A DNA stretch of 22,365 nucleotides from assembly GCA_002480565.1 (NCBI GenBank), contig DLCK01000070.1:1-22365 (forward strand). The letters are read 5' to 3'. This DNA is from Phycisphaerales bacterium UBA7800 (GTDB lineage: Bacteria; Planctomycetota; Phycisphaerae; Phycisphaerales; Phycisphaeraceae). The notes under the pieces are model-generated. The model did no database searches and had not been told where the DNA came from. It saw nothing but the letters and a program-made list of their open reading frames with translations. Positions 15,268-22,365 of this stretch are shown piece by piece (the first letter of the stretch is position 1; the number at the start of each line of letters is the position of its first letter). The position numbers and the translations under genes are program-made.

Positions 15268-16002
15268 TCAGCGTTTCCAGATGTGTCTCTGCATCCAGGG
15301 CGTGTCGCTAGAACCGGTGGGGGTGACATCCTCAAGTTGGGCTGTTGCCGTGTGACCATCCCATGCGACATACCATGATGCTGCATTGTGACGAAAATCG
15401 ATTACATCCTTGGCGTCCCACCATTGAGGCGCTTCGTCAGCTGCATGCTGGAAGGTTGCTGCATTGACGAAGTTGTGGTCCATCAGGAAGACCAGATTGG
15501 TGGGCTTGATCATGTCTTGGAACGCGTAGGATTTGCTGTAATTCCAAATGTGTTTTTGACCGACCCAGCGTTTGTTATAAAAGTAGCTGTTGTTGTAGGC
15601 CCAGTAGGCCTGGGAGTCAGAACTGCTGTATCGCATGACCGCATCAGGACACTTGATAATAGATGATGTTTTTTCGGAACTGCCTTGGCCGGGATATAAG
15701 CCATCGTATCCAGCAGGGATGGGGACGTAATTGGTTTTCCATAGAACTTGATACCAGGGCATGCTTGCATCATAGGCTGGTGGTACCCAGTCACTGTGAT
15801 CGGACATGTAACCCGCTGCACTAATGGCAAGTTGATGCAGATTGGTAGCACACTGAATACTTCGCGCTTGAGCTCTTGCTTTACCAAGTGCAGGCAGGAG
15901 GATGGCAACGAGCAATGAGATGATCGAAATGACCACCAGTAACTCAATGAGAGTAAAAGCAGCAGGTTGTTTAAAATGTCTGGAATTTAAGCAGTATTTC
16001 AC
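15268..16002 (-). CDS. Prepilin-type N-terminal cleavage/methylation domain protein with H-X9-DG C-terminus
   Basis: GTG 16002 is chosen as the start because AAGGAG lies 8 nt upstream and the class III signal then falls at residues 1-40. The signal reads PAAFTLIELLVVISIISLLV, with Glu at +5 after the predicted cut before Phe16 (Ala, not the classical Gly, at -1). This is the common planctomycete form. The 244-residue protein ends with DFRHNAASWYVAWDGHTA, the H-X9-DG-like motif. Such proteins are abundant in planctomycetes, are thought to sit on the cell surface as pseudopilins, and are often next to carbohydrate genes. It lies between lacI and the glycoside hydrolase gene. Its exact role is unknown. 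Confidence 0.85.
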   Translation of the reverse strand: MKYCLNSRHFKQPAAFTLIELLVVISIISLLVAILLPALGKARAQARSIQCATNLHQLAISAAGYMSDHSDWVPPAYDASMPWYQVLWKTNYVPIPAGYDGLYPGQGSSEKTSSIIKCPDAVMRYSSSDSQAYWAYNNSYFYNKRWVGQKHIWNYSKSYAFQDMIKPTNLVFLMDHNFVNAATFQHAADEAPQWWDAKDVIDFRHNAASWYVAWDGHTATAQLEDVTPTGSSDTPWMQRHIWKR

Positions 16003-16081
16003 CTGTAAAGCTCCTTGCAGCAAATAACAGCACCATACATGTCGGTGTAGATCATCATCAAGGCATATAAGATTAAACAGA

Positions 16082-17128
16082 TCAGTCGGTGGACGCAGGT
16101 CCCAAAGTGATCCCGTCACGAACACAATCAAAGGGCACCGTAAACGTGTCGAGTTTTATGTCTGGCTGCTTGATTTTCTGACATAACATTTTCACTGCCA
16201 CGCGACCTTCGGAATATTCAGGGACGATCCATGTGTTTAATCCCATATGACTGTCGCCGTAAGATCCGTGGCCGATTGCAATGATCGAAAGTTCTTCGGG
16301 GACTTTGATATTTAATTTCAGTGCTGCCTGCCAGATCGCCATGCCGATGTTCAGTCCGTTGGTGATCACAGCAGTGGGGCGGTTGGGCTGACTGAGTCTT
16401 TGAATGGAATAGTCCAAACGGTTGGTTTCATTGACATGTTCAAGACTTCGAAATTCATTGCATTGCAAGCCAGACTGTTGCATCGCTTGCTGATAACCCG
16501 CAGCACGATCCACTGCGCTGTAATGAACCTGATGTTGTGTTGGATCAATTAAACCTCGGTTGTAGTCTGCATAAGCAATCCGACGATGCCCGAGTTTGAG
16601 CAGCGATTCTGTAATTTGTTGGCCGGCCCCAAAGTCATCGGGATGGACACAGTCATGTTCCTGCTTGGAGTTGAGCCAAACTGCCGGCAGGTGATACTGC
16701 TTGACGTACTGCTGCATCTGTTGGGGAATCTCGGTGTTGTAGTTGATGAGCAGGCCGTCAGCCATCCATTGAGTAAGGACTTTGGGAAGTTCTTCTTCAT
16801 TGGTCAGGCGGTCATTGGATAACCGCGCCAAGGTCAGATGCATGTTCTGAGCATCAAGTTCATCCATCATGCCGTCGACGAGTAATTGGGGCAGCAGATT
16901 CAACCAAGGATTGGCACCACACAAAACCGCGGCACAGCCAAACCGTCCTTGATGCAATGCCTTGGATGCTGCATTAGGGCGGTAGCCGATTTGTGCCGCC
17001 GCTTCCTGAACACGTTCCCGAGTTTGCTGACGGTAACGATGACCACGTGAACCAAGGACCTGAACCACCGTTGGCACAGACAACCCCGTCATCTCGGCAA
17101 TGCGCTTTAAACTATCCGTTCGTCCCAT
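16082..17128 (-). CDS. LacI-family transcriptional regulator
   Basis: ATG 17128 is preferred over ATG 17161 because AAAGG lies 7 nt before it and the helix-turn-helix then starts at the usual place. The 348-residue protein has the LacI DNA-binding head (SLKRIAEMTGLSVPTVVQVL, about 6-25), the hinge region IGYRPNAASKALHQG (about 47-61), and a periplasmic-binding-protein-like sugar domain (about 62-340) with LLKLGHRRIAY and TAVITNGLNIGMAIW. It is divergent from the deacetylase gene and upstream of the prepilin and GH genes. Two identical operator-like palindromes in its promoter suggest autoregulation plus control of these neighbours. The inducer is unknown. Confidence 0.88.
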   Translation of the reverse strand: MGRTDSLKRIAEMTGLSVPTVVQVLGSRGHRYRQQTRERVQEAAAQIGYRPNAASKALHQGRFGCAAVLCGANPWLNLLPQLLVDGMMDELDAQNMHLTLARLSNDRLTNEEELPKVLTQWMADGLLINYNTEIPQQMQQYVKQYHLPAVWLNSKQEHDCVHPDDFGAGQQITESLLKLGHRRIAYADYNRGLIDPTQHQVHYSAVDRAAGYQQAMQQSGLQCNEFRSLEHVNETNRLDYSIQRLSQPNRPTAVITNGLNIGMAIWQAALKLNIKVPEELSIIAIGHGSYGDSHMGLNTWIVPEYSEGRVAVKMLCQKIKQPDIKLDTFTVPFDCVRDGITLGPASTD

Positions 17129-17171
17129 CCACAAACCTTTCAATATCCATAAGGCGTCCATAAATGCCTTG

Positions 17172-17185
17172 TCATCACGTGATGA
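17172..17185. promoter_or_regulatory. LacI-type operator O1
   Basis: TCATCACGTGATGA is a perfect 14-bp palindrome with a central CG, typical of LacI/GalR-family sites. It touches the -10 element of the lacI promoter at its right edge, where repressor would block initiation. Confidence 0.8.
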
Positions 17186-17212
17186 TCGTATCCGAGAAAG
17201 TTGTCAAGTCAA
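17185..17212 (-). promoter_or_regulatory. Promoter of the lacI-family gene
   Basis: On the minus strand TTGACT is followed by 16 nt and TACGAT. The -35 abuts operator O2 and the -10 abuts operator O1, so the whole promoter is bracketed by the two palindromes. Confidence 0.6.
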
Positions 17213-17226
17213 TCATCACGTGATGA
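17213..17226. promoter_or_regulatory. LacI-type operator O2
   Basis: A second, identical TCATCACGTGATGA lies 41 bp (centre to centre) from O1. This is close to four helical turns, so both sites face the same side of the DNA. It lies 17 bp upstream of the candidate deacetylase -35 box. Confidence 0.8.
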
Positions 17227-17242
17227 AAAATGTGATTTGTAT

Positions 17243-17271
17243 TTGTCCCAGTATCGGTAAGAACCTACGAT
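17243..17271 (+). promoter_or_regulatory. Candidate promoter of the deacetylase gene
   Basis: TTGTCC, 17 nt, then TACGAT, giving a leader of about 55 nt before ATG 17332. The -10 is identical to the lacI promoter's -10. Confidence 0.4.
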
Positions 17272-17331
17272 GAGGCTGTTTAGCCAATATGCCGGCCACG
17301 TCCCTTGACATCATTTTTCGGAGACTCTTTG

Positions 17332-19311
17332 ATGTGCAATTTTCTGACTCGACGTTATTTATTGGGTTTGATGATGGGCTTTGTCTGTCTCTTTGCCAGC
17401 ATGTTGCATGCTCAAATGCCCACCGTGGATCAGACACTGGTCATCCAGTCCGATTCCACCACCTTGGCAGAGCAGATCGAAATTCTCCCGGTCTTCAACG
17501 GCAAGGCATGGGCCTTTACCGCACGATGGGATGACAACAATGCCAATCACTTGAACATGCAAAAGGCCATGGTCGAACTTGGACTCAAAGGCACGTTCTA
17601 TCTCAACGCTTCGGATGACAACCGCAAGGCAGGGGCGGACTTTGCCAGACAACTCAGCAAAGACGGCTGTAGTGTCGGCGGGCATACCACCCATCACTAT
17701 TGGCTGACCACCCTAAACCCCAATGCCATTTTCCGCGAGATCATGCTCAACCGCATCGCCCGTGAAGACGACACCGACAAACCCATCAACTCCTTTGCCT
17801 TCCCCTATGGCAATTACAAAGCTTGGCTTGATCCGATTGCAAGCCAGTACATCTCCGATGCATTGGTTCGCAGCGGCTATCACCACAATGTCTACAGCTC
17901 GTTTGTCAAAAACAATCCACATTTGCCAGACGGTTTGTTTTCCACCGGCAATCAAGTCGTCCCCGGTGATCGCAAGATCAATGCTGAAAAATTTCGCACT
18001 GCCATAAAACGGATACTAGATGATCCTGCCCGGTTTCATCAGACCGATTACGCGATTAGCCTCGGCGTACACAGTTGGCAAAACGCAGCGGAGTTGGTGA
18101 AGTTCAAGGAGTTGCTCAAAGACTATGCAGGCCGTGATGATTTTTGGTATTGCAATCAAACCGAGTTTGCCGCTTACCGCCTGCAAGCCAAACACACGCA
18201 GATCAAAGCCGTCGAAAGCAGGCCCGGAACCTACACGATCAGCCGTCCGACTTCAGTTGTCGCAGGCAACGACATCCCACTATCGATTGTCATCACGGGT
18301 AAGAAGCCTTCTGCTGTGACCCTTGATGGGCAGACACTCCAGGCAATTGCATTGGGGGAAGGGCGTTGGTTGGTGAATCTGCCGTATCCTGATTCGGAAG
18401 CTTTGCCGGAAAAGATTGATTGGGTGCAGTTTGACAAGACGAATCAATTAAGTGTGGAGTCCGAAGAATTTGCGGGGCTGCATTTTGGTTCTGAATTTTC
18501 CAAGATGCCAAGGCAGAACAGATCGGTAAAAATCCGTAATAACACAGGCAAAGAAATGGCAGATGTGCGTGTGATCTTCCGAATGCCTTTGGTATGCGAA
18601 CCGGGCATTGGGTACTTTAATGCTGAGAATATTCCCAATAACACATCACGCACATTGGGGCCCTTGCTTTACAATCGTAATCCTGAATTAGCGTTTGTGG
18701 AAGGTTCTGAATTCAAAGTCACCCAAGTTGATTTCAAACTTGATGGCAAGCCCGGTCGCGTTTATCTCACCGAAGACGGGAATCCAGGCCATTTGAATTT
18801 GGGGCAAGTCACACTCCGCGATGCCACCCATGTCCTTGGCCCGATTGCTCCCGAGCAATTGGATTGGGAGGCGTTGGTCGCACAGTCGGCTGTCGGCGCG
18901 ACGCGTGTTGCCATTAACGACACACCACTGGGTAAATGGTTTAAAGCGGATGATGAAGACCGGCAGTTGCTCAGTCACAAACGCTTTGTCCAGTACAACC
19001 GTGATCCGGAATGGAAAAAGGCGGCAGGCAAGTTCAACCGCAAACCTGCCTTGCTAGCTGCATCATTGGATGTGAACCTCAAGGAAGATTCACCGCTAAC
19101 CCTTCGGGCTGATTCGGACATCACGCACGTGGCCATTGATGGGGAAGTTGTGACGTTGACGAAATATGTCACGCCCGTTCTCAAGGCTGGCAAGCATCGC
19201 ATTGTATTGGTGGTGGATACCAAGGGACGCAAAGTCTTTTACAAACCCTACCCGGTGTTGTTGGTACTTAAAGTTTCAAACGGTGAGGTGACGTTGGCCA
19301 AAGCCAACTAA
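17332..19311 (+). CDS. Secreted NodB-type polysaccharide deacetylase-like protein
   Basis: ATG 17332 is chosen because GGAG lies 8 nt upstream and the protein then begins with a signal peptide (MCNFLTRRYL, hydrophobic core, cut near HAQ at residue 28). Residues about 55-250 form a NodB homology domain: AFTARWDDNNAN (D67/D68, replacing TFDD), a metal-binding H-T-x-x-H (H118 and H122 in GGHTTHH), and FAFPYGNYK in place of the usual RxPY. Such enzymes remove acetyl groups from glycans. Residues about 270-659 carry no motif I recognise and look beta-rich, perhaps carbohydrate-binding. At 659 residues it is much longer than a minimal deacetylase. Transcription is divergent from lacI with shared operators, which points to a common regulon. 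Confidence 0.82.
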   Translation: MCNFLTRRYLLGLMMGFVCLFASMLHAQMPTVDQTLVIQSDSTTLAEQIEILPVFNGKAWAFTARWDDNNANHLNMQKAMVELGLKGTFYLNASDDNRKAGADFARQLSKDGCSVGGHTTHHYWLTTLNPNAIFREIMLNRIAREDDTDKPINSFAFPYGNYKAWLDPIASQYISDALVRSGYHHNVYSSFVKNNPHLPDGLFSTGNQVVPGDRKINAEKFRTAIKRILDDPARFHQTDYAISLGVHSWQNAAELVKFKELLKDYAGRDDFWYCNQTEFAAYRLQAKHTQIKAVESRPGTYTISRPTSVVAGNDIPLSIVITGKKPSAVTLDGQTLQAIALGEGRWLVNLPYPDSEALPEKIDWVQFDKTNQLSVESEEFAGLHFGSEFSKMPRQNRSVKIRNNTGKEMADVRVIFRMPLVCEPGIGYFNAENIPNNTSRTLGPLLYNRNPELAFVEGSEFKVTQVDFKLDGKPGRVYLTEDGNPGHLNLGQVTLRDATHVLGPIAPEQLDWEALVAQSAVGATRVAINDTPLGKWFKADDEDRQLLSHKRFVQYNRDPEWKKAAGKFNRKPALLAASLDVNLKEDSPLTLRADSDITHVAIDGEVVTLTKYVTPVLKAGKHRIVLVVDTKGRKVFYKPYPVLLVLKVSNGEVTLAKAN

Positions 19312-19324
19312 GATGCAAAAATAT

Positions 19325-19354
19325 TCGACACTTTAGGATTTGCATTCATACAAT
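19325..19354 (+). promoter_or_regulatory. Promoter of the DUF454 gene, predicted leaderless
   Basis: TCGACA, 18 nt, then TACAAT (19349-19354). ATG 19361 begins 6 nt after the -10, so the transcript would start at the A of the ATG. This is the same geometry as at the iclR gene. Confidence 0.5.
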
Positions 19355-19360
19355 ACGCAC

Positions 19361-19756
19361 ATGTGTAAGGCTTCTGTCTCCAGTTCCAAACTCCGTCGGA
19401 CCGTGCTGGCAATGTTTGGCGTGGTGTTTGTCGGTATTGGAGCATTGGGAGTATTGCTGCCGGGCTTGCCGACGACGGTTTTTCTGATCATGGCCTGCTG
19501 GTGTTTTGCCCGGTCGTGTCCATGGCTTGAAGAACGTTTAATCCGCAACCGATTCTTTGCCCCGTTTTTGATTTACATCGATGATCCGTCAGCAATACCA
19601 ACCCGCACACGTGTGATCTCGACGGTTTGCATGTGGGCTGCAATCTGCATCAGCAGTGTCATCCTGTTCCTCAACGCACACCCCGAATGGATCATCGCTG
19701 CAATACTTGCCTGCGGTCCAATCGGCACATGGTACATCTGGCGGGTTGGGAAATAG
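19361..19756 (+). CDS. DUF454 (YbaN-like) inner membrane protein
   Basis: The 131-residue protein shows the family signature early (LGVLLPGLPTTVFLIMACWCFARSCPWLEERL) and transmembrane segments at about 15-33, 38-55, 87-105 and 110-127. YbaN-type proteins are small, conserved membrane proteins of unknown function. ATG 19361 is preferred over the TTG at 19340 because the promoter -10 lies directly before it and the family usually begins close to this point. There is no Shine-Dalgarno, consistent with a leaderless mRNA. The TAG stop is followed at once by the T-run that opens the palindromic repeat B. Confidence 0.87.
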   Translation: MCKASVSSSKLRRTVLAMFGVVFVGIGALGVLLPGLPTTVFLIMACWCFARSCPWLEERLIRNRFFAPFLIYIDDPSAIPTRTRVISTVCMWAAICISSVILFLNAHPEWIIAAILACGPIGTWYIWRVGK

Positions 19757-20486
19757 TTTTTTACCGCCAAGACACCAAGGACGCCAAGACAAGAGAGATA
19801 AACATTGGCTCCTCCGCAGAATCTGTGGGTTGGCTCCATGCGATGCCTCAATAATTTGCCAGCCAGGGAGCTAGCGCTCCCCGGAACCCTTGTCTAGTTC
19901 ATGGCTTTCGCGTTTGCAGTGCGCTTCAAACAAGGCATCGGTTCATGGGGCGATGTCACGCTTGTGCATTGCAGCCCCGTCCGCGCCACATGTATTGGCT
20001 GGACAAAAGCAGCTTGGGCAACGCCGGCCACTCACCGGTGATTTTACGAGACCAGCACGCCCCGCAAGCCTCCGCCCCCGGAAGTTGCCCCCGGAACTTA
20101 GCCCCCCGAACTTGCTCCCGGTCCCTCAAGTTTTCACTCTGCGGTTTACCATCAGTATCCGTGGACTATCTGAGCGTGCAGGTCTCCACAGACAACCGGT
20201 GAGTGGCCAGCGTTAGCCCACTGTCGGATACCCCTGTAACGTCCATGGCGTCAGTGCAGCGAAAATGCACAATGGTGCAACTCGCCACACATGAACCGCT
20301 GCCTTGTTTGTCTTTAACGAAGCGTCCTGTAAATGTCAGACGCATGGACTCGCGAAGGGGTCCGGGGAGCGATAGCTCCCTGGCCAGCAAATCATTGAGT
20401 CGTCGCATGGAAACTGACCCATGATTCTGCGGATATGTCTGATGGACTTTGTCTTGAATCTTGGCGTCTTGGCGGTCCAAAAAAAC
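19757..20486. repeat. Long nested palindromic repeat element, copy B
   Basis: The left arm (19757 to about 20039) reads inverted in the right arm (about 20195 to 20486). Both ends have TTTTTT then ACCGCCAAGAC (GTCTTGGCGGT then AAAAAA on the right). A 67-base block (19836-19902) pairs with 20344-20410, containing a GGGAGC-TAGC-GCTCCC hairpin. AACAAGGCA..CGGTTCATG recurs inverted inside. The inner ends are GCAACGCCGGCCACTCACCGGT (20018-20039) and its near-perfect inverse at 20195-20216. About 155 bp of spacer separates the arms, with a short C-rich tandem repeat. The element fills the whole gap between two convergent stop codons. It encodes no transposase; MITE-like or a double-stranded terminator are both possible. 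Confidence 0.82.
20074..20126. repeat. Short C-rich tandem repeat in the centre of copy B
   Basis: Four tandem units of 13-14 bp: GCCCCCGGAAGTT, GCCCCCGGAACTTA, GCCCCCCGAACTT, GCTCCCGGTCCCT. The unit core CCCCCGGAAGTT also occurs near 3' ends elsewhere in the window (about 3996-4007 inverted, 5442-5453). Confidence 0.55.
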
Positions 20487-22325
20487 TCACCGGCTAAACA
20501 CACAAATCGCCATGTCCGCGTTAAGGTTCGGTTCGTTGCTGACGATCTGGTTGAGTTCGTTGTTTAAAAACAGATGGCGATGAATCGTAATGTTGCGTTC
20601 AGCACAGAAAATCTGCCAGTCCAAAATCGAGAGGAATCGTCGGTTGGGCGTGTTGTACCAGTCATAGTGCAGCAGGCTGCCTTCAGCACCGGGGGAGCGA
20701 CCTTCCTCAAAAAGCATCTTGCGAATTTTGTGATACGCAAAGTTCGGATAACTGACAATGCATCGCTTACCCACACGCAGCATTTCATCGACGATGGCTT
20801 CGGTGTGCACAATCCCCTGCAAGGTGAGTGACAAAACAACATAGTCAAATTGCTTGTCCTGAAAGTCGGGGAGGCCTTCTTCAAGGTTGCCTTGCACCAC
20901 GTCAAAACCGCGTTGCATGGTCAGTTGCAATTTGTACTCATCAAAGTCAACGCCCACAAGATGCCCTGCATGACGTTCATGAGCAAGACGCGTCAGCAGA
21001 GAACCGCGTGAACAACCAAGATCCAGTACAGACTTGCCTTCATCGACAAGGCCGATGAGTTGTTCCAAGTCATATCGTGGCTCGGTGGGTTGATCCTCAG
21101 GCAGCGGTTGAGCGGGGATAAACGTCCCCGTGGTCGTGGTGGTGTTCAGGAATGCGCCGAGCATCTTGCCATACCGATCCAAGTCGTTGGGCAGCAAAAA
21201 GGCATCATGCCCCGCATCGGAGATGATGTTGCAGAAGCTCACGCATTTACCTTGACAAATCAGTGCGTCAGTCATCTCGCGCGATTGGGAAGCCGGAAAC
21301 AGCCAGTCACTTGTGAAGCTGAGGATCAGCCAACGACACGTGGTCTGTGAAAACGCCTTTTCCAGTTGATCCCGCTCGGCCCCCAGGTCAAACATATCCA
21401 TCGCCATCGACAAGGTCAGATAGCTGTTGGCATCGAAGCGTTCGACGAACTTATCACCCTGGTATGCAAGGTACGAACCGACGGAGAATTTCTTTTCAAA
21501 GTCGGTTGCCACATCGCGCGGCGCGAGTTTGTCACGCTCGAATTTATCGTGCATGGCTTTGGGTGACAGATACGTGATATGCCCGAGCATACGCGCCAAT
21601 GCCAAACCGACATCGGGTTTCTGGGATTGGTTGTAGTATTGGCCGTTGTTGAAATTCGGGTCGCGCAGGATCGCATTGCGGGCGACCACGTCGAATGCAA
21701 TGCCTTGAGCAGAGAGTCTTGGGGCACTTGCCAGAACTGCCGTCGCATGGACTGTGTCAGGATAACGGGTCGCCCAGCAGAGAGCTTGCATTCCACCCAG
21801 TGATCCGCCGATGACCGCAAAAAGTTTGTCGATGCCCAAATGAGTGACGAGCATTTTTTGCACGTCGATCATGTCTTCGACACTGACTACCGGGAATTCC
21901 TGCCCGTATGGGATGCTGGTCTTGGGGTTGATACTGTTGGGGCCGGTCGTGCCACGGCAACCGCCAAGGGCATTGGAGCAGATCACAAAATATTCGTTGG
22001 TGTCGATCACCTTGCCCGGCCCGACGGCAATGTCCCACCAACCCGGATCGTCGTTGGTCTCATGCATCGCTACGTGCGAATCACCTGAGAGTGCATGACA
22101 GATGACGATTGCGTTGTCCTTGGCTGCATTGAGCTTGCCATAGGTTTCATAGGTCACTGTGACACGTGGCAGGATCCCGCCGTAGCGCAATGTCAGCGGT
22201 CGCGTGTATTCAAAAGTCTGCGCGTACTTCAGCGGCTTGGCGGATCGCAGGTCATCTGAGCTTTGTGTGTTGGCATTCATTGAGCCGCATATTGTCGAGG
22301 GTGATGGGGGATTGGTCAACTTCAT
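20487..22325 (-). CDS. metXW: MetX-MetW fusion: homoserine O-acetyltransferase fused to MetW-like methyltransferase
   Basis: The 612-residue protein joins two enzymes usually encoded by adjacent genes. Residues about 30-395 are MetX (alpha/beta hydrolase; activates homoserine for methionine synthesis). They show HALSGDSHVA, WWDIAVGPGKVIDT, the nucleophile S175 in GGSLGGMQ, D340 in TSDWLFP and H373 in GHDAFLLP. After a linker (about 396-418), residues about 419-612 are MetW-like, with the SAM-binding VLDLGCSRGSLLTRL (433-447), VQGNLEEGL and CIVSYPNFAYHKIRK. The ATG at 22325 has no Shine-Dalgarno; M16 is an alternative. The stop codon is immediately adjacent to repeat B. The upstream regulatory region is cut off by the window edge. 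Confidence 0.9.
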   Translation of the reverse strand: MKLTNPPSPSTICGSMNANTQSSDDLRSAKPLKYAQTFEYTRPLTLRYGGILPRVTVTYETYGKLNAAKDNAIVICHALSGDSHVAMHETNDDPGWWDIAVGPGKVIDTNEYFVICSNALGGCRGTTGPNSINPKTSIPYGQEFPVVSVEDMIDVQKMLVTHLGIDKLFAVIGGSLGGMQALCWATRYPDTVHATAVLASAPRLSAQGIAFDVVARNAILRDPNFNNGQYYNQSQKPDVGLALARMLGHITYLSPKAMHDKFERDKLAPRDVATDFEKKFSVGSYLAYQGDKFVERFDANSYLTLSMAMDMFDLGAERDQLEKAFSQTTCRWLILSFTSDWLFPASQSREMTDALICQGKCVSFCNIISDAGHDAFLLPNDLDRYGKMLGAFLNTTTTTGTFIPAQPLPEDQPTEPRYDLEQLIGLVDEGKSVLDLGCSRGSLLTRLAHERHAGHLVGVDFDEYKLQLTMQRGFDVVQGNLEEGLPDFQDKQFDYVVLSLTLQGIVHTEAIVDEMLRVGKRCIVSYPNFAYHKIRKMLFEEGRSPGAEGSLLHYDWYNTPNRRFLSILDWQIFCAERNITIHRHLFLNNELNQIVSNEPNLNADMAICVFSR

Positions 22326-22346
22326 GAATCAAGACAATGTTTGAAC

Positions 22347-22361
22347 CACAGAGCGGCTGTG
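22347..22361. promoter_or_regulatory. Short inverted repeat upstream of metXW
   Basis: CACAG and CTGTG flank a 5-nt centre, 22 nt upstream of the start codon at the window edge. It could be an operator or the beginning of another dispersed repeat; too little sequence remains to judge. Confidence 0.2.
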
Positions 22362-22365
22362 TTGT

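Noticed and set aside
15189..15386. N-terminal extension of the glycoside hydrolase (66 extra residues)
   Set aside because: The extension overlaps the prepilin-like gene, is unlike coding sequence, and would bury the signal peptide that begins at 15188.
16003..16131. N-terminal extension of the prepilin-like protein
   Set aside because: It overlaps the lacI 3' end, and the GTG at 16002 has a good Shine-Dalgarno and puts the class III signal at the N-terminus.
20166..20480. 104-residue open frame on the minus strand inside repeat B
   Set aside because: It covers the right arm of the palindrome; similarity to the frame in copy A is explained by the DNA repeat, and the inverted left arm gives comparable spurious frames.
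22326..22365. Possible SAM-type riboswitch upstream of metXW
   Set aside because: Only 40 nt are available; a short CACAG/CTGTG inverted repeat is not enough to support a riboswitch.

Overview
The window looks like a chromosomal segment of a planctomycete, most likely class Phycisphaerae. This is an inference from gene content: an ffs-dnaX-ybaB block, a YacL-type PIN/TRAM membrane protein, a fused MetX-MetW, a planctomycete-style prepilin/H-X9-DG protein, and secreted carbohydrate enzymes under LacI and IclR regulators. No rRNA, tRNA, phage gene, transposase or CRISPR array was seen.

Layout. 1-2610 (minus): an IclR regulator followed by a FAD-dependent oxidoreductase with a C-terminal sandwich-like domain. 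2611-3428: no convincing gene; holds a degraded copy (A) of a long palindromic repeat. 3429-5069 (minus): a small two-TM protein and a four-TM PIN/TRAM protein. 5215-7685 (plus): a promoter, SRP RNA (ffs) with a structured 5' leader, dnaX and ybaB. dnaX is split by an A10 run; a -1 shift there joins the 390-residue gamma frame to a tau extension giving 594 residues. 7694-13438 (minus): an exopolysaccharide-type operon read right to left: two GT4 glycosyltransferases, a GDP-mannose/UDP-glucose dehydrogenase, a small membrane protein and a globin-coupled GGDEF protein with degenerate catalytic motifs. 13620-17128 (minus): LacI regulator, prepilin-like protein and a secreted clan-A glycoside hydrolase. 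These are divergent from a secreted NodB-type polysaccharide deacetylase (17332-19311, plus), with two identical operators between them. 19361-19756: a DUF454 membrane protein. 19757-20486: the second, much better preserved copy (B) of the palindromic repeat, filling exactly the gap between convergent genes. 20487-22325 (minus): a MetX-MetW fusion for methionine biosynthesis.

How the parts fit. The central portion appears devoted to building a surface polysaccharide (GTs, sugar-acid precursor), possibly tuned by gas sensing and c-di-GMP. The right-hand portion is devoted to sensing and trimming polysaccharide (LacI operators, GH, deacetylase). The ffs/dnaX/ybaB block is housekeeping. The most unusual items are the large nested palindromic repeat family, the dnaX slippage site combined with loss of the zinc-binding cysteines, the atypical SRP RNA apical loop and leader, the twin LacI operators 41 bp apart, and two promoters placed so that the transcript would start at the ATG (leaderless mRNA).
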